This document shows, in pieces, positions 8,315 through 19,993 of a DNA stretch of 64,000 bases. The notes beneath the pieces are model-generated. The model saw nothing but the letters and a program-made list of their open reading frames with translations, did no database searches and was not told the DNA's origin. How positions within the stretch are numbered: the stretch's first letter is position 1; each line of letters begins with the position of its first letter. Source of the stretch: Haemophilus pittmaniae (GTDB taxonomy: Bacteria > Pseudomonadota > Gammaproteobacteria > Enterobacterales > Pasteurellaceae); assembly GCF_900186995.1 (NCBI RefSeq), contig NZ_LT906463.1:930001-994000 (forward strand), in the 5' to 3' direction. Position numbers and translations under genes: made by a program.

Positions 8315-10690
8315 TTAGAATGAGCCGCCAATACTAAATTGGAATTGTTCGACATCATCGTTTTCGTATTTTTTGATCGGTTTAGCGTAAGAAAATACCA
8401 ATGGACCGATTGGGGATTGCCATTGGAATCCAACCCCTGCAGAGGCTCGAATACGGCTTGGAGAGCTGTAATCTGGTGTATCTAATGCGTTGACCTGAGC
8501 ATTACGGGCTTTATCGGATTTCCATTTAGTATTCCAAACACTAGCAGCATCTACAAACAAGGAGGTACGTACGCTGTTTTGTGATTTATCAGCAATAAAT
8601 GGTGTTGGGACGATTAACTCTACGCTAGCAGTACCAATTGCATTACCGCCGATAACATCTGTACTTTGATAGAAATTACCGTATTTATCTTGGTAAATTG
8701 CATTTGGTCCAATCGCACCATAAGAAAAACCACGAATGGAACCGATACCACCGGCAGTATAAAGTTGATAGAACGGAACACGTTTACCACCTAAACCATT
8801 TGCATAACCGGCAGAAACTTTACCAGAAAGAACCCAACGATGATCGCGATCAAGTGGGTAATATCCCTGAACATCTGCACTTAGTTTATAGTACTTATTA
8901 TCGGAACCAGGGATTGTCACTCGACCACCGATCGATGCTTTAACCCCTTTTGTTGGGAAGTAACCGCGGTTTAAGCTGTTATAATTCCAACCAAAGGAAA
9001 AATCAAAGTCGTGGGATTTGATTGAGTTTGTCATGTATCCCATGGAGTCTAGGTAAATATAACGGTTATATTCCGGTGTAAAGTTACTGATTTTGTTATA
9101 GGTATAACCTAATCCCAAGTAGTAAGAGTTGTTTTCATTGACCGGGAAACCGAGAGTAACATTACCACCATAAGTAGTACGTTTATAGTTTGAAAGCGTA
9201 TCACTCTTAGAGTTATCGTAGGTTTCATAGAATACATTACCACCCAAACTCACCCCGTCTTTAGTAAAGTAGGGTTCGTTATAGCCTAAATTTAAGCTTG
9301 TACCATAGTCATTACGTGAGCCACCTAAGCTAACGGCTGCACCTGTTCCTAAGAAGTTGTCTTGTTTCACACTAGCTTGATAACTGATACCACTTTCTGT
9401 ACCGTAACCAATACCAAAGTTAATACTACCGGTATTTCGTTCTTTTACTTTGTAAACAACATTTACTTCATCGTTAGTGCCTTCAACCGGTTCCGTACGG
9501 CTCTCAACGGTTTCAAAGAATCCGGTTCTATCTAAGCGAATTTTACCAAGTTCAACCAGTTGTGAATTATACCAAGTACCTTCTTGTTGGCGCATTTCTT
9601 GACGTAATGTGCTGTCAGCTGAAACGGTATTACCTTCGAACTGAACTTGACGCACGGTTAAACGACGACCGGCATCGACCACAAAGGTTAATGCTAAGGT
9701 TTTATCTGCTTCGTTAAAATTTGGTACAGCATTAACTGTGGCGGCACCATAACCGCGTTCACCTAATTTGTTTTTGATTGCATTTTCAACGGCAGTAACA
9801 TCAGCTCGGCTGTAAGTATCGTTGATATGTAATTCGGACAATAATGGCTGTAATTCTTCCGCCATACCACCAAGGTTACCCACAATACGCGCACCGCTTA
9901 GGTCATATTTGTTGCCTTCGTTAATATCAATAGTAACATTGGCTTGAGTTTGATTATCGTTTAATTGAACATCAGTATTGGTGATTCTTGCTTTCGCATA
10001 GCCGTGATCTTGATAATAGTTTTGAATGGTTTCCAAATCTTTACCAAATTGGCTACCGTCAAATTTATTACCCCATAGTTTCCACCAAGCATCTGGTTGT
10101 AGCTCCATTTGCTCTTGTAGCGTTGAACTAGATACCTCATTGTTACCGACGAAAGTCACTGATTTTAATTTTGCAGTATCATCTTCATCAATTTGTAAAT
10201 TGATCTCTGCTCGGTTATTCGGCAGGGTATTTACAATAGCATCAACTTTTGCATTGTAACGACCGACACTTTTATAATGTTCTCTTAGGGATTTAACAAA
10301 CTCATCCAATTTTGCACGGTTTAATACATCACCTGATTTGAAACCATTGGCGTCCAAGTTTTGTTTTAATGCTTCAGTAGGAATTGCCGAGTTCCCTTTG
10401 ATATTGACTTCAGAAATAATTGGTTTCGCGATTACGCTAACTACAAGCGTATTACCGTCTTGGAAAGCTTTAACATCATCAAATTTGCCGCTTACGAAAA
10501 GGGAACGAACAATGTTAGCAACATCTTTGTCGGTAACCCGTTGACCAGCACGCACAGGCAGGGAGGCAAGGATATTTTGTTCTAGATCCCCTTGTACACC
10601 ATCAACCCGGATATCTTTTGCCACAAAAGGTGCAGCAAACGCGCCGGCGGTTGTTCCGAACAATAAACCAGCGATTAGAAGTTTTTTCAT
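8315..10690 (-). CDS. bamA: Outer-membrane protein assembly factor BamA
   Basis: Central outer-membrane insertase of the BAM complex. The 791-residue protein has a signal peptide [19 protein letters not shown] followed by five POTRA domains (about residues 23-425; the first begins [15 protein letters not shown]). A 16-strand beta-barrel follows, with the lid-loop motif IRGF in [16 protein letters not shown], the counterpart of the conserved VRGF. The last residue is phenylalanine (FSIGGSF), the outer-membrane signature. The gene order rseP-bamA-skp is the standard one. BamD, a partner in the same complex, is encoded separately at 39269. Confidence 0.97.
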   Translation of the reverse strand: MKKLLIAGLLFGTTAGAFAAPFVAKDIRVDGVQGDLEQNILASLPVRAGQRVTDKDVANIVRSLFVSGKFDDVKAFQDGNTLVVSVIAKPIISEVNIKGNSAIPTEALKQNLDANGFKSGDVLNRAKLDEFVKSLREHYKSVGRYNAKVDAIVNTLPNNRAEINLQIDEDDTAKLKSVTFVGNNEVSSSTLQEQMELQPDAWWKLWGNKFDGSQFGKDLETIQNYYQDHGYAKARITNTDVQLNDNQTQANVTIDINEGNKYDLSGARIVGNLGGMAEELQPLLSELHINDTYSRADVTAVENAIKNKLGERGYGAATVNAVPNFNEADKTLALTFVVDAGRRLTVRQVQFEGNTVSADSTLRQEMRQQEGTWYNSQLVELGKIRLDRTGFFETVESRTEPVEGTNDEVNVVYKVKERNTGSINFGIGYGTESGISYQASVKQDNFLGTGAAVSLGGSRNDYGTSLNLGYNEPYFTKDGVSLGGNVFYETYDNSKSDTLSNYKRTTYGGNVTLGFPVNENNSYYLGLGYTYNKISNFTPEYNRYIYLDSMGYMTNSIKSHDFDFSFGWNYNSLNRGYFPTKGVKASIGGRVTIPGSDNKYYKLSADVQGYYPLDRDHRWVLSGKVSAGYANGLGGKRVPFYQLYTAGGIGSIRGFSYGAIGPNAIYQDKYGNFYQSTDVIGGNAIGTASVELIVPTPFIADKSQNSVRTSLFVDAASVWNTKWKSDKARNAQVNALDTPDYSSPSRIRASAGVGFQWQSPIGPLVFSYAKPIKKYENDDVEQFQFSIGGSF

Positions 10691-10719
10691 CGACTTGTGT
10701 CCTATTTACTAAAAGAAAA

Positions 10720-12069
10720 TTATAAACGTAGAAAATCGTTAAATAAGGCAAAAAACATTAATGCAAACAATAATAAGGCTCCAATACGATATGCCATATT
10801 TTGCACCGATTCACTCACCGGACTGCCTTTAACACCCTCTGCCGCCAAAAATATTAAATGGCCACCATCAAGTACCGGCAACGGAAATAAATTCATGATG
10901 CCAAGGTTTACGCTGATTAGCGCCATAAAACTTAAAAAATAAACCCATCCTAAATTAGAGGTTGCACCAGCGCCTTTTGCAATGGAAATTGGCCCGCTTA
11001 AATTTTTTAGTGATAAGTCGCCGGTAAATAATTTACCAATGACTTTAACTGTTAACCAAGACAGCTGTGCCGTTTTCTCTACGCCTTTTTGCAGAGCATC
11101 AAGAATATCATATTTTATTTCGGTTCGGTACTCTTCGCCAAGATTTATCGCGGTTGGCGCAACGCCGATAAACCATTTATTTTCAGCATTTTTTTCCGGT
11201 GTAAGCGTTACTAAAAAGTGCTCTTGGTCTCGTGCTATCCATACTTGAAATGGTTTTCCCTGTTGGACTAACTGAACGAATTCCATCCAAGGTAAGCTTT
11301 TGTTTTCTAAAGGTTTACCGTTATCTTCCGCTAAAATAACATCTCCAGGCTGTAAACCGGCTCGAGCAGCAGGCGAATTATCAACAATTTTGCTTAACTT
11401 CATGGTGACAGTAGGCCGGACAGGTTGCATACCTAAAGTTTCAAAAGCGGTTTCTTTATCTGGATCAAAGTGCCAAGTATCTAATTTGAGGGTACGCTGT
11501 TGGGCATTATTGGTACCAAATTCCGTATAGCGAATTGTCGCTTGCGATTCTCCTAATTTGCTTGCCAATAGCATGTTGATAGTTTCCCAATCGGGCGTAT
11601 TTTCGCCATCAATGGCTAGAATTTGACTGTTAGCAGGAATACCGGCTGAGGCAGCGATAGAGTTTGGCGTGATTTCCGCTATGACCGGTTTTACCGATGG
11701 AATACCGACAGCGTATACAATCCAATAGGCTACGATAGCAAATAGAAAGTTGGCTATTGGGCCGGCAGCGATAACAAAGGCTCGCTGGATAAGAGATTTG
11801 TGGTCGAATGCCTGTCCTTTTAGTTCGGGCGGAACTTCTTCATTGCGCCCATCTAACATTTTGACATATCCTCCCAATGGGATCACTGATAGGGCAAATT
11901 CAGTGTGTTTTTTATCCTTCCAACGCCATAGAACTTTACCAAAACCGATGGAAAAACGCTGAACGCGAATACCACAACGGCGTGCAGCCCAAAAATGACC
12001 GTATTCATGTACGCTCACCAATACAGCAATGGCAATCAGAAATGCGCCCAGTGACCACAAAAAAGACAT
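10720..12069 (-). CDS. rseP: RseP site-2 zinc metalloprotease
   Basis: Inner-membrane intramembrane protease that cleaves the anti-sigma factor RseA and remnant signal peptides. The 449-residue protein shows the zinc motif HEYGH at residues 21-25 in the first transmembrane segment. Two PDZ domains follow (about 110-290, including PAARAGLQPGDVILAEDNG), then the second active-site motif NLFPLPVLDGGHL near the C terminus. A final membrane helix follows. It lies 10 bp downstream of cdsA in the operon. Confidence 0.96.
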   Translation of the reverse strand: MSFLWSLGAFLIAIAVLVSVHEYGHFWAARRCGIRVQRFSIGFGKVLWRWKDKKHTEFALSVIPLGGYVKMLDGRNEEVPPELKGQAFDHKSLIQRAFVIAAGPIANFLFAIVAYWIVYAVGIPSVKPVIAEITPNSIAASAGIPANSQILAIDGENTPDWETINMLLASKLGESQATIRYTEFGTNNAQQRTLKLDTWHFDPDKETAFETLGMQPVRPTVTMKLSKIVDNSPAARAGLQPGDVILAEDNGKPLENKSLPWMEFVQLVQQGKPFQVWIARDQEHFLVTLTPEKNAENKWFIGVAPTAINLGEEYRTEIKYDILDALQKGVEKTAQLSWLTVKVIGKLFTGDLSLKNLSGPISIAKGAGATSNLGWVYFLSFMALISVNLGIMNLFPLPVLDGGHLIFLAAEGVKGSPVSESVQNMAYRIGALLLFALMFFALFNDFLRL

Positions 12070-12078
12070 GTATTGTCC

Positions 12079-12945
12079 CTATAAAACAAAGAAATAGAAG
12101 TAGGCAAAGAATGGTACTGCAGCAGTTAGGCTATCGATACGATCTAGCACACCGCCATGGCCAGGAATGAGTTGGCTACTGTCTTTGATGCCAGATTCCC
12201 GTTTAAACATACTTTCCGTTAAATCACCTAACACTGAAATGGCTACGGTTGCAACGGATAAGAGCACAAACCCGCCAACTGAACGTTGACCTAGCAATGT
12301 GGCTTCAAAGAAATACATAAATACGAAGGCCAATATCGCTGCAGTGCATAAACCGCCGACAACACCTTCCCAAGTTTTGCCTGGAGAAACTTTTGGCGCT
12401 AATTTATGTTTACCAAAGGCACGACCGGCAAAATAAGCACCGGAATCGGCTGCCCATACCAAAACAAAGGCATACAGCAAAAGGAATAGGCCATGATAAT
12501 TATCTAGCGCATAACCGTCCAAGCGTAGACGTAAAACAGCCGCCATAAATGGAATCAAGGTGGAGAAGGCGAATAACAATTGTAATAATGGATTTTTGCC
12601 CCAGTAGCGCGCACTACTTGGATAAGTACATACCAACAATAATGCAATTACCCACCAAGTGATGGAATTAATTAACAATAGCGGTAAATAGTCGACAAAT
12701 ACTCGGCCGGCATCTAAATAGTTACCTTCCGTATAAATCCATAAAAAGATAAAGGCTCCGAGGAATGCTGCAATAATTAGGCGCGCCAACGGTTGTTTAA
12801 AGCGGGCAAATTGTGTCCATTCCCAAAGTCCGAGAGTGGTCACTAACCCTAATGCTAAAGCAAAATAGAAGGGGCTAAATAAAAATAGGGCGCAAAGTAC
12901 CAATGCGATGAGCACAATTGCCGAAAGTACACGTTCCTTAAGCAT
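12079..12945 (-). CDS. cdsA: Phosphatidate cytidylyltransferase
   Basis: Multi-span inner-membrane enzyme that makes CDP-diacylglycerol from CTP and phosphatidic acid, the branch point of phospholipid synthesis. The 288-residue protein has about eight hydrophobic segments and the C-terminal CTP-transferase signature KRESGIKDSSQLIPGHGG followed by LDRIDSL, which contains the catalytic aspartates. SPGKTWEGVVGG is also typical. It starts 11 bp after the uppS stop. Confidence 0.96.
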   Translation of the reverse strand: MLKERVLSAIVLIALVLCALFLFSPFYFALALGLVTTLGLWEWTQFARFKQPLARLIIAAFLGAFIFLWIYTEGNYLDAGRVFVDYLPLLLINSITWWVIALLLVCTYPSSARYWGKNPLLQLLFAFSTLIPFMAAVLRLRLDGYALDNYHGLFLLLYAFVLVWAADSGAYFAGRAFGKHKLAPKVSPGKTWEGVVGGLCTAAILAFVFMYFFEATLLGQRSVGGFVLLSVATVAISVLGDLTESMFKRESGIKDSSQLIPGHGGVLDRIDSLTAAVPFFAYFYFFVL

Positions 12946-12956
12946 AATCTCTCCGA

Positions 12957-13691
12957 TTATTCGGTCCCGCCAAAACGGCGATGACGTTGTTGATAACAGG
13001 CGATTGCCTGATTGAAATCCTGCTCACCGAAATCCGGCCAGAGCACGTCTAAAAAACAAAGTTCCGCATAGGCAATTTGCCATAGCAGAAAATTACTAAT
13101 GCGTTGTTCACCACTGGTCCGAATTAATAAATCTACCGGTGCTTGATCTTGGGTAACCAAATGTTGTTGGAATAGGTTTTCGTTAATATCGGCAGGTATC
13201 AATTGTCCGTTTTGGACTTTTTCGGCTAAGTGGCGAGTCGCCTGTACAATATCCCAACAGCCGCCATAATTAGCCGCGATGTTAAGGGTGAGGGATTGAT
13301 TGTCTGCTGTCAGTTGTTCAGCTTTGGCGATTTTTTCCTGTAATTTTGGACTAAAACGCGAGATATCACCGAGAATTTTTAGCCGAATATCATTTTTGTG
13401 CAGTTTTTTGACTTCCCGATCCAATGCTTGCATAAATAGAGTCATCAATGCACTGACTTCCTGTGCCGGCCGATTCCAGTTTTCGCTACTGAAAGCATAT
13501 AACGTCAGTACTTTCACTCCCACTTGGCGTGCGTAACTGACAGCACGGCGGACGGCTGCGACACCATTGGTGTGGCCGAAGATACGCAGTTTATTTTGTT
13601 GTTTCGCCCAGCGTCCATTGCCATCCATGATGATGGCAACGTGTTGAGGAATATTTTCAGGATCTAATAGTTTCATTTCTAAGCGGTTCAC
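12957..13691 (-). CDS. uppS: Undecaprenyl diphosphate synthase
   Basis: Cis-prenyltransferase that makes the C55 lipid carrier for peptidoglycan and surface glycans. The 244 residues include the pyrophosphate-binding motif [11 protein letters not shown] with catalytic D23, the segment [14 protein letters not shown] and the C-terminal [19 protein letters not shown] and [12 protein letters not shown]. The reading frame opens with GTG at 13691; an ATG five codons in is the alternative start. Neither has a strong ribosome binding site. A dispersed repeat copy lies in the 102-bp gap upstream toward dxr. Confidence 0.95.
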   Translation of the reverse strand: MNRLEMKLLDPENIPQHVAIIMDGNGRWAKQQNKLRIFGHTNGVAAVRRAVSYARQVGVKVLTLYAFSSENWNRPAQEVSALMTLFMQALDREVKKLHKNDIRLKILGDISRFSPKLQEKIAKAEQLTADNQSLTLNIAANYGGCWDIVQATRHLAEKVQNGQLIPADINENLFQQHLVTQDQAPVDLLIRTSGEQRISNFLLWQIAYAELCFLDVLWPDFGEQDFNQAIACYQQRHRRFGGTE

Positions 13692-13716
13692 TCGGTAATG
13701 CGAGGATAAACGGGTT

Positions 13717-13792
13717 TTTAAAACAACTCTAATAAAATCAATGAGTTAGGTGTTGTTTTTGGCAAAACGCAGAAAATTAAGGGGGCGTTTTG
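13717..13792 (-). repeat. Dispersed 75-bp intergenic repeat, copy 3
   Basis: On the minus strand this reads AAACGCCCCC, an AT-rich middle with GTTTTTG-type runs, CTAACTCATTGATTTTATTA and GAGTTGTTTTAAAAA. It fills the gap between dxr and uppS and is oriented with transcription. It lies inside an otherwise tightly packed operon. Confidence 0.75.
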
Positions 13793-13793
13793 T

Positions 13794-14993
13794 TTAATTG
13801 AAGCGACTGAGAGCTTCGTTAGCCAAGGCGCGAGCCTGTTGATCGATGGCCAAGACATCGTCAATGCAGCTAATCTGTGTAGCATTCATTTGCTCCACGA
13901 TATGTCGATTGATTTGGGCGATGTCCGTAAATTTTATGTGTTCGTCTAAGAATGCCTGTACGGCTACTTCATTTGCCGCATTCATTGCGGTAGTCGCATA
14001 TTGGCCCGCAGCAAATGCATCCATTGCTAATTTTAAGTTAGGGTAGCGGGAAAAATCCGGTTCGATAAAGGTCAGCTCTTTGAGCTTAAAGAAATCCAAA
14101 GGTTCCACTCCGCTGACGATACGTTGTGGATAGGCCATGGTTTCAGCTATTGGGGTTCGCATATCGGGATTGCCCATTTGTGCGATCACCGAACCGTCAA
14201 TGTAGCGCACCATCGAATGAATAATTGATTGAGGGTGAATAATCACTTCCATTTCCTCGGCGGAGGCGTTAAATAGCCAGCGTGCTTCAATGTATTCAAG
14301 GCCTTTGTTCATCATGGTGGCGGAATCTACGGAAATCTTTTTACCCATTGACCAGTTTGGATGGGCAATCGCCTGTGCCGGTGTGATTCGCTCAAATTCG
14401 CTTAATGGTTTGGTTCGAAATGGACCACCGGAACCGGTGAGAACAATTTTATTGACGCCGAGTTCGGCCAATGGACAGAAGCCAATTTTTTCCTGAGCAG
14501 CCGGCGGTAAGGATTGAAAAATCGCATTATGTTCACTATCGACCGGTAAAAGACGGGCTCCATATTGTCGCACGGCATCAATAAAAAGTTGGCCACAGGT
14601 TACGAGTGCTTCTTTATTAGCCAAGAGTACTTGTTTTCCGGCTTTCACGGCGGCTAGCGTTGGTAGTAATCCAGCTGCTCCAACGATTGCCGCCATTACT
14701 TGGTCTGCTTCAGGATGGGCGGCTAATTCACAAATTGCCGTTTCACCAGCCATCACTTCTGTGGCAATGTGATGGGCGCGGAGCTTTTCAGTCAAGATAG
14801 CTGCTGCTGTAGCATCCGCTAGCGCAGCAAAACGTGGTTGGAATTTTACGCAGGCGTTAAACATGGCATCGATATTTCTTCCACCTACCAAGGCAAATGC
14901 TTGATATTGCTCGGGGTTATGTTCAATAACGGAAAGTGTGCTATTACCGATAGAGCCGGTGGCACCGAGGATCACCAGATTTTGTTTTTGCAT
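13794..14993 (-). CDS. dxr: 1-deoxy-D-xylulose 5-phosphate reductoisomerase
   Basis: Second enzyme of the non-mevalonate isoprenoid pathway, using NADPH; its product feeds the UppS pathway encoded next door. The 399 residues begin with the nucleotide-binding [18 protein letters not shown]. They contain the metal/substrate motif [13 protein letters not shown], the flexible-loop region [11 protein letters not shown] and the signature [20 protein letters not shown]. The gene lies between frr and uppS as in related genomes. Confidence 0.96.
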   Translation of the reverse strand: MQKQNLVILGATGSIGNSTLSVIEHNPEQYQAFALVGGRNIDAMFNACVKFQPRFAALADATAAAILTEKLRAHHIATEVMAGETAICELAAHPEADQVMAAIVGAAGLLPTLAAVKAGKQVLLANKEALVTCGQLFIDAVRQYGARLLPVDSEHNAIFQSLPPAAQEKIGFCPLAELGVNKIVLTGSGGPFRTKPLSEFERITPAQAIAHPNWSMGKKISVDSATMMNKGLEYIEARWLFNASAEEMEVIIHPQSIIHSMVRYIDGSVIAQMGNPDMRTPIAETMAYPQRIVSGVEPLDFFKLKELTFIEPDFSRYPNLKLAMDAFAAGQYATTAMNAANEVAVQAFLDEHIKFTDIAQINRHIVEQMNATQISCIDDVLAIDQQARALANEALSRFN

Positions 14994-15032
14994 AAAATAT
15001 TGACCGCATTTTCATGTAGATAAATAGAAGAA

Positions 15033-15054
15033 GGGCAGACGCTAAGGCCTGCCC
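15033..15054. terminator. Hairpin downstream of frr
   Basis: GGGCAG and CTGCCC form a short GC stem around a 10-base loop in the 78-bp gap between frr and dxr. On the minus strand it is followed by CTTCTTCTATTT, so it may be a weak terminator or attenuator. Confidence 0.45.
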
Positions 15055-15071
15055 CATAAGCGATTGGGAGA

Positions 15072-15629
15072 TTAGAAATCCATTAATTCTTTTTCTTTGT
15101 CCGCCAATACTTCATCAACTTTCTTAATAAAGCTGTCGGTGAGTTTTTGGATCACTTCTTCCGCTTTATGTTGATCGTTTTCGCTGATTTCTTTGTCTTT
15201 TAATAGCGCTTTGATTTTGTCATTAGCATCGCGACGAACATTACGGATTGCTACTTTGCCTTGTTCGCCTTCCGCTTTTACGATTTTGATCAAATCACGA
15301 CGGCGCTCTTCCGTTAATGGTGGAAGAGGAACACGGATGGTGGTGCCTGCAGATGACGGGTTTAAACCAAGATCAGAGGTTAAAATGGCTTTTTCTACAG
15401 CGCTGATTAAAGAACGATCAAACACGGTTACAGCTAAGGTTCTAGCATCTTCAGCGACAACGTTAGCTAATTGGCGTAACGGAGTTGCCGCACCATAGTA
15501 ATCCACTTGGATTGCATCCAATAAGCTTGGTTGGGCGCGACCGGTACGAATTTTAGAGATATGACCGCGTAATGCCTCAAGGCTTTTTTCCATACGTTCT
15601 TCGGCATCTTGTCTAATTTGATTAATCAT
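15072..15629 (-). CDS. frr: Ribosome recycling factor
   Basis: Splits post-termination ribosomes together with EF-G. The 185 residues match the family length and show the coiled-coil domain I ([21 protein letters not shown]) with the conserved R-T-G-R-A segment, the domain II beginning [20 protein letters not shown], and the return helix [20 protein letters not shown]. It heads the minus-strand envelope cluster. The genes that usually precede it (pyrH, tsf) are not present upstream; galU follows at 15756. Confidence 0.96.
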   Translation of the reverse strand: MINQIRQDAEERMEKSLEALRGHISKIRTGRAQPSLLDAIQVDYYGAATPLRQLANVVAEDARTLAVTVFDRSLISAVEKAILTSDLGLNPSSAGTTIRVPLPPLTEERRRDLIKIVKAEGEQGKVAIRNVRRDANDKIKALLKDKEISENDQHKAEEVIQKLTDSFIKKVDEVLADKEKELMDF

Positions 15630-15726
15630 GCGTTGTCCTTGTTAATAAGAAATAGATAAAAACGCCGTGATTCTACTGGATTTTTAGCTTGTTTTGAATA
15701 GTTTTCTTAAGCCACTTAGCCAATAA

Positions 15727-15747
15727 AAAACCGCCTTGCGGCGGTTT
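15727..15747 (-). terminator. Rho-independent terminator of galU
   Basis: AAAACCGCC and GGCGGTTTT form a strong GC stem with a three-base loop, followed on the minus strand by a T run. It starts about 8 bp after the galU stop codon. Confidence 0.85.
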
Positions 15748-15755
15748 TGGTAAGG

Positions 15756-16643
15756 TTAGAGGTTTTTAGCCAGATTTTTGATGAAGGCCTTAAACTCTTT
15801 ACCTAGTTTTTCGTGGCGAATACCATATTCAACGAAGGCTTCCATATAGCCAATTTTGTCGCCGCAATCGAAGCTTTCACCTGTCATATGGAAGGCTTCA
15901 ACGGTTTCTTTCTCGATAAGCATATCGATAGCATCAGTTAATTGAATTTCATCACCTACGCCGATTGGGGTTCTTTCTAACAGATCCCAAATTTCAGCAG
16001 AGAACACATAACGGCCGACAACCGCAAGGTTGGATGGGGCTTGATCTATGGACGGTTTTTCTACGATGCTATGAATTTTAGCACTTTCGCCACCTTTTAA
16101 CTCTACGCCCGCACAATCGGCAATACCGTAACTGCTGACGTTTTCTTGAGGCACTGGAGCAACCATAATTTGGCTAGCTTTGGTTTCGTTGAAGCGTTTA
16201 ATCATAGCGGAAAGATTTTCTTTCTTTTGATTAGCGCTGAAATCAGCTAATAACACATCAGGCAATACTACCGCAAACGGTTCATTTCCAACGACCGGAC
16301 GTCCGCACAATACCGCGTGTCCTAAACCTTTGGCATTGCCTTGACGTACATGCATGATGGTGACATCTTTTGGACAAATAGAACGAACTTCTTCAAGTAA
16401 TTGACGTTTTACCCGTTTTTCCAACATGGTTTCCAATTCAAATGAGGTATCAAAATGATTTTCGATAGCATTTTTAGATGAATGGGTAACCAATACGATT
16501 TCTTTAATGCCAGCAGCCACACATTCATTTACGACATATTGAATGAGTGGTTTATCGACCAGGGTAAGCATTTCTTTTGGAATTGCTTTGGTGGCCGGCA
16601 ACATTCTTGTACCTAAACCGGCTACAGGGATAATTACTTTCAT
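15756..16643 (-). CDS. galU: UTP-glucose-1-phosphate uridylyltransferase
   Basis: Makes UDP-glucose, a donor for LPS core and other surface glycans. The 295-residue protein starts at ATG 16643, preceded by AGAGGA at good spacing; an in-frame upstream codon at 16682 would add 13 residues that are not part of the family. The N terminus [20 protein letters not shown] holds the nucleotide-binding GLGTRM motif. [19 protein letters not shown] and [13 protein letters not shown] are further family segments. A terminator follows, and a 360-bp gap with hairpins lies upstream. Confidence 0.95.
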   Translation of the reverse strand: MKVIIPVAGLGTRMLPATKAIPKEMLTLVDKPLIQYVVNECVAAGIKEIVLVTHSSKNAIENHFDTSFELETMLEKRVKRQLLEEVRSICPKDVTIMHVRQGNAKGLGHAVLCGRPVVGNEPFAVVLPDVLLADFSANQKKENLSAMIKRFNETKASQIMVAPVPQENVSSYGIADCAGVELKGGESAKIHSIVEKPSIDQAPSNLAVVGRYVFSAEIWDLLERTPIGVGDEIQLTDAIDMLIEKETVEAFHMTGESFDCGDKIGYMEAFVEYGIRHEKLGKEFKAFIKNLAKNL

Positions 16644-16674
16644 AAGTGTCCTCTTGTTGTTTGAGCAAAATAAT

Positions 16675-16994
16675 GACCGCACCGTGATGCGGCCATCTCT
16701 ATTCGCTATAGAAGTCGGTAAATTCTCAATCCTTTCTCCCCCTGAGGGAGCATTGTGCCGATTTATAGAATGAACTTAATCGGTTCGTTAAGGGGAGATA
16801 CTGATTAAAACACCGTCTTAGACATCTGAGGCGAATGGCGTCAGGTAAGTTAATGGTGTCTTGGCAAAATTTGCCTGAATTCATCATTGCTATATCAATA
16901 AATATCTCAATTGTCGGCCAAGTGGGCAAATACACCGTTTGGCCTACCTTACTGACCGAAAACTAAAATAATTTAATTACACAAAATCTGACTT
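16675..16994 (-). ncRNA. Possible structured RNA or long galU leader in the csrA-galU gap
   Basis: This gap of about 360 bp has no convincing protein gene. On the minus strand it holds a series of stems: GGCCAA/TTGGCC near 16920-16945, GGCAA/TTGCC near 16863-16875, ACACC/GGTGT enclosing 16810-16858, CCGATT/AATCGG at 16758-16783 and CTCCC/GGGAG at 16737-16750. It ends in GGCCGCA/TGCGGTC (16675-16694) followed by ATTATTTT, which is terminator-like and lies 32 bp upstream of galU. A 69-codon open frame in the middle has no recognisable features. It could be a small RNA or a regulated leader; I do not recognise a known family. Confidence 0.35.
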
Positions 16995-17003
16995 GGAGGA
17001 ACT

Positions 17004-17186
17004 TTATCGCTCAAGTTCTTCTTTTGTCTGTTGAATTCGTTGGTAAATTTCCTCTCGGTGAACGGATACTTCTTTAGGTGCTTGAACACCGAGTTTGACT
17101 TGGTTTCCACGTACACTCAAAACCGTGATAGAAATATCATCTCCAATAAGTACACTCTCGCCAACCTTACGAGTCAAGATTAACAT
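17004..17186 (-). CDS. csrA: Carbon storage regulator CsrA
   Basis: Small homodimeric RNA-binding protein that controls translation by binding GGA motifs near ribosome binding sites. All 60 residues are typical: [18 protein letters not shown] at the N terminus, the strand [19 protein letters not shown] with the RNA-contacting arginine near residue 44, and a charged C-terminal helix. It lies 80 bp downstream of alaS on the same strand, the usual gamma-proteobacterial arrangement. Confidence 0.97.
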   Translation of the reverse strand: MLILTRKVGESVLIGDDISITVLSVRGNQVKLGVQAPKEVSVHREEIYQRIQQTKEELER

Positions 17187-17266
17187 CTTTCATCTCCTTA
17201 GTTGCAATTTATTAGATATCCCTATCAATCAAGGAAGAGTCGGTATCCAGCCAACCCGTGCTTGTA

Positions 17267-19891
17267 CTACAGATTATTGTTTAACCAGTGTTCTGCAGCT
17301 TCCAATGCTGAACCTACATTTTCTGGTTGGGAGCCTCCTGCCATTGCCATATCCGGACGACCACCACCTTTTCCTCCGACTTGCGTTGCCATTAAATTGA
17401 CAAGTTCACCGGCTTTAACCTTAGTGGTGAGATCGTTTGTTACGCCAACTACCAGGTTAACTTTTTCATCTTGAGTTGAGGCAAATAGGATAATGCCTGA
17501 GCCCAATTGGTTTTTTAAATCATCTACGATAATACGTAATGATTTGGTATCCAGGTTATCCAGTTGTTGAGCAATCACTGGAATACCTTTGATATTTTTT
17601 GCATTTTTTACAAGATCAGAACCTGCTTGCATAGCAGATTTTTCTTTTAGACTTTGTAGTTCTTTTTCTGCTTTTTTGGCTTTGTCTTGTAACTGTTGGA
17701 TTTTTTCAACTAAAGAGTTGATATCCGATTTTAATAATTCCGCACTTTGCGACAGAATGGCTTGTTGTTTATGCAACCAATTCATCGCATTTTCGCCAGT
17801 AACGGCTTCAATACGACGAATTCCTGCAGCAACAGCGCTTTCTGAGATAATTTTAAAGAAACCGATATCACCTGTCCGTTTGGCATGAATACCGCCGCAG
17901 AGCTCAATGGAAAAATCGCCCATCGTTAATACTCGCACGGTATCTGCATATTTCTCGCCAAATAGAGCCATTGCACCTTTGGATTTTGCAGAATCAATAT
18001 CCATTAACTCAGTATCAACTTCAAAGTTAGCACGAATTTTGCTATTCACTAAATCTTCGATAAGCGCCAGTTGTTCATTGCTAATTGCTTCAGAGTGAGC
18101 AAAGTCAAAACGCAACGCGACATCATTCACTAAAGAGCCCTTTTGTACTACATGTTGACCCAATACTTGGCGTAATGCTGCGTGCAATAAGTGTGTAGCT
18201 GAGTGATTTAATGAAATTTTTTGACGTCGCGCATCATCGACAACGGCATTAATTGTTTGTCCAACGCTGAGAGTGCCTTGTTCTAAGGTACCGATATGAC
18301 CAAATACCTGACCATATTTTTGAGTATCAAGAACATTAAATTTAATACCTTGAGCAGTCAAGTGACCTTTATCACCGACTTGTCCGCCTGATTCAGCGTA
18401 AAATGGTGTATTTTCTAAAACGATTACCGCTTGTTCACCGGACGAAATACTATCAACGGATTTACCATCGGTAAAAATTGCAGTGATTTTAGCTAGGTTT
18501 TCAGTTTTTCCATAGCCTTCAAATTCAGTTTCACCATCGATACGGATAACGGTGTTATAGTCCATGCCAAATTGACTTGCAGATTGAGCACGTTTCCGTT
18601 GAGCTTCCATTTCTCGCTCGAAGCCAGATTCATCCACCTGAATATTGCGTTCACGACAAACGTCGGCTGTGAGGTCCAATGGGAAGCCATAAGTATCATA
18701 TAACTTAAATGCAACTTCTCCAGATAGAATACCATCTTTAACTTCAGATAATGCGCCATCAAGTAACGTCAAACCGCGCTCTAAAGTGCGGGCAAATTGT
18801 TCCTCTTCCTGTTTGAGAAGCTTTTCAACGGTTGCTTGTTTATTCTTAACATCAATCCCGGCAGAATCCATAACCTCAATGAGAGTTGGTACTAATTTAT
18901 AGAAGAAGGTTTCTTTTGCACCAAGTAAATGGCCATGGCGTACCGCTCGACGAATAATTCGACGTAGCACATAGCCGCGTCCTTCATTTGAAGGAATAAC
19001 CCCATCAGCAATTAAGTAAGCACAGGAACGGATATGGTCAGCTATCACACGTAACGATTTATTACCTAAATCGGTTGTTCCTACAATTTCTGCGGTTTTT
19101 GTAATTAATTTTTGGAAAATATCAATTTCATAGTTTGAATTTACATGCTGCAATACTGCTGAAATACGCTCTAATCCCATACCGGTGTCAACTGATGGAC
19201 GAGGGAGTTTCTCCATTGTGCCATCACTCAGACGGTTGTATTGCATAAATACAACGTTCCAAATTTCGATATAACGGTCGCCATCCTCTTCAGGAGATCC
19301 TGGAGGACCACCCCAAATGTGATCACCGTGATCGTAGAAAATTTCGGTGCAAGGCCCACAAGGTCCGGTATCTCCCATTGCCCAGAAGTTATCTGAAGCA
19401 TAAGGTGCGCCTTTATTATCTCCAATACGAATAATACGCTCAGCAGGAACGCCAACCTCTTTATTCCAAATATCATAGGCTTCGTTGTCTGTTGCATAGA
19501 CTGTTACCCATAATTTTTCTTTTGGTAGAGCCAACCATTGAGGTGAAGTAAGATACTCCCACGCAAAATTAATGGCATCATGCTTGAAATAATCGCCAAA
19601 GCTAAAATTTCCCAACATTTCAAAGAACGTATGGTGACGGGCAGTATAGCCTACATTTTCTAAATCATTATGTTTACCGCCTGCACGTACGCAACGTTGC
19701 GCCGTTGTGGCACGGGAGTAAGGGCGTTTATCCATGCCAAGGAAGACATCCTTAAACTGGTTCATACCGGCATTAGTGAAAAGCAATGTTGGGTCATTCT
19801 CAGGTACAAGCGAACTGCTCGCAACAACCTGATGTCCCTTGCTGTGGAAAAAATCAAGGAATGATTGTCTAATTTCTGCTGTTGTTTTCAT
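17267..19891 (-). CDS. alaS: Alanyl-tRNA synthetase
   Basis: Class II aminoacyl-tRNA synthetase with an editing domain. The 874 residues show the motif 1 and 2 regions ([17 protein letters not shown], and [17 protein letters not shown]). The editing site includes [17 protein letters not shown] with the HxxxH zinc ligands and [17 protein letters not shown]. The C-Ala domain ends with [15 protein letters not shown]. Length is normal and there are no interruptions. Confidence 0.97.
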   Translation of the reverse strand: MKTTAEIRQSFLDFFHSKGHQVVASSSLVPENDPTLLFTNAGMNQFKDVFLGMDKRPYSRATTAQRCVRAGGKHNDLENVGYTARHHTFFEMLGNFSFGDYFKHDAINFAWEYLTSPQWLALPKEKLWVTVYATDNEAYDIWNKEVGVPAERIIRIGDNKGAPYASDNFWAMGDTGPCGPCTEIFYDHGDHIWGGPPGSPEEDGDRYIEIWNVVFMQYNRLSDGTMEKLPRPSVDTGMGLERISAVLQHVNSNYEIDIFQKLITKTAEIVGTTDLGNKSLRVIADHIRSCAYLIADGVIPSNEGRGYVLRRIIRRAVRHGHLLGAKETFFYKLVPTLIEVMDSAGIDVKNKQATVEKLLKQEEEQFARTLERGLTLLDGALSEVKDGILSGEVAFKLYDTYGFPLDLTADVCRERNIQVDESGFEREMEAQRKRAQSASQFGMDYNTVIRIDGETEFEGYGKTENLAKITAIFTDGKSVDSISSGEQAVIVLENTPFYAESGGQVGDKGHLTAQGIKFNVLDTQKYGQVFGHIGTLEQGTLSVGQTINAVVDDARRQKISLNHSATHLLHAALRQVLGQHVVQKGSLVNDVALRFDFAHSEAISNEQLALIEDLVNSKIRANFEVDTELMDIDSAKSKGAMALFGEKYADTVRVLTMGDFSIELCGGIHAKRTGDIGFFKIISESAVAAGIRRIEAVTGENAMNWLHKQQAILSQSAELLKSDINSLVEKIQQLQDKAKKAEKELQSLKEKSAMQAGSDLVKNAKNIKGIPVIAQQLDNLDTKSLRIIVDDLKNQLGSGIILFASTQDEKVNLVVGVTNDLTTKVKAGELVNLMATQVGGKGGGRPDMAMAGGSQPENVGSALEAAEHWLNNNL

Positions 19892-19993
19892 TGATAAAAC
19901 CTTGTTATCCCTTTGTAAATCACAAAAATGTCGCTATTCTTGCATATTTCCGCATTTTGTAAAAATGATTTTTAATTTATTAGAGAAAAATAA

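Noticed and set aside
16726..16935. 69-codon minus-strand frame between csrA and galU
   Set aside because: No ribosome binding site, no recognisable domain, and it runs across several stable hairpins; a structured RNA or leader explains the region better.
16675..16994. CsrB-type sponge RNA next to csrA
   Set aside because: Only a few GGA motifs are present on either strand and they are not repeated in loops as in CsrB or CsrC.
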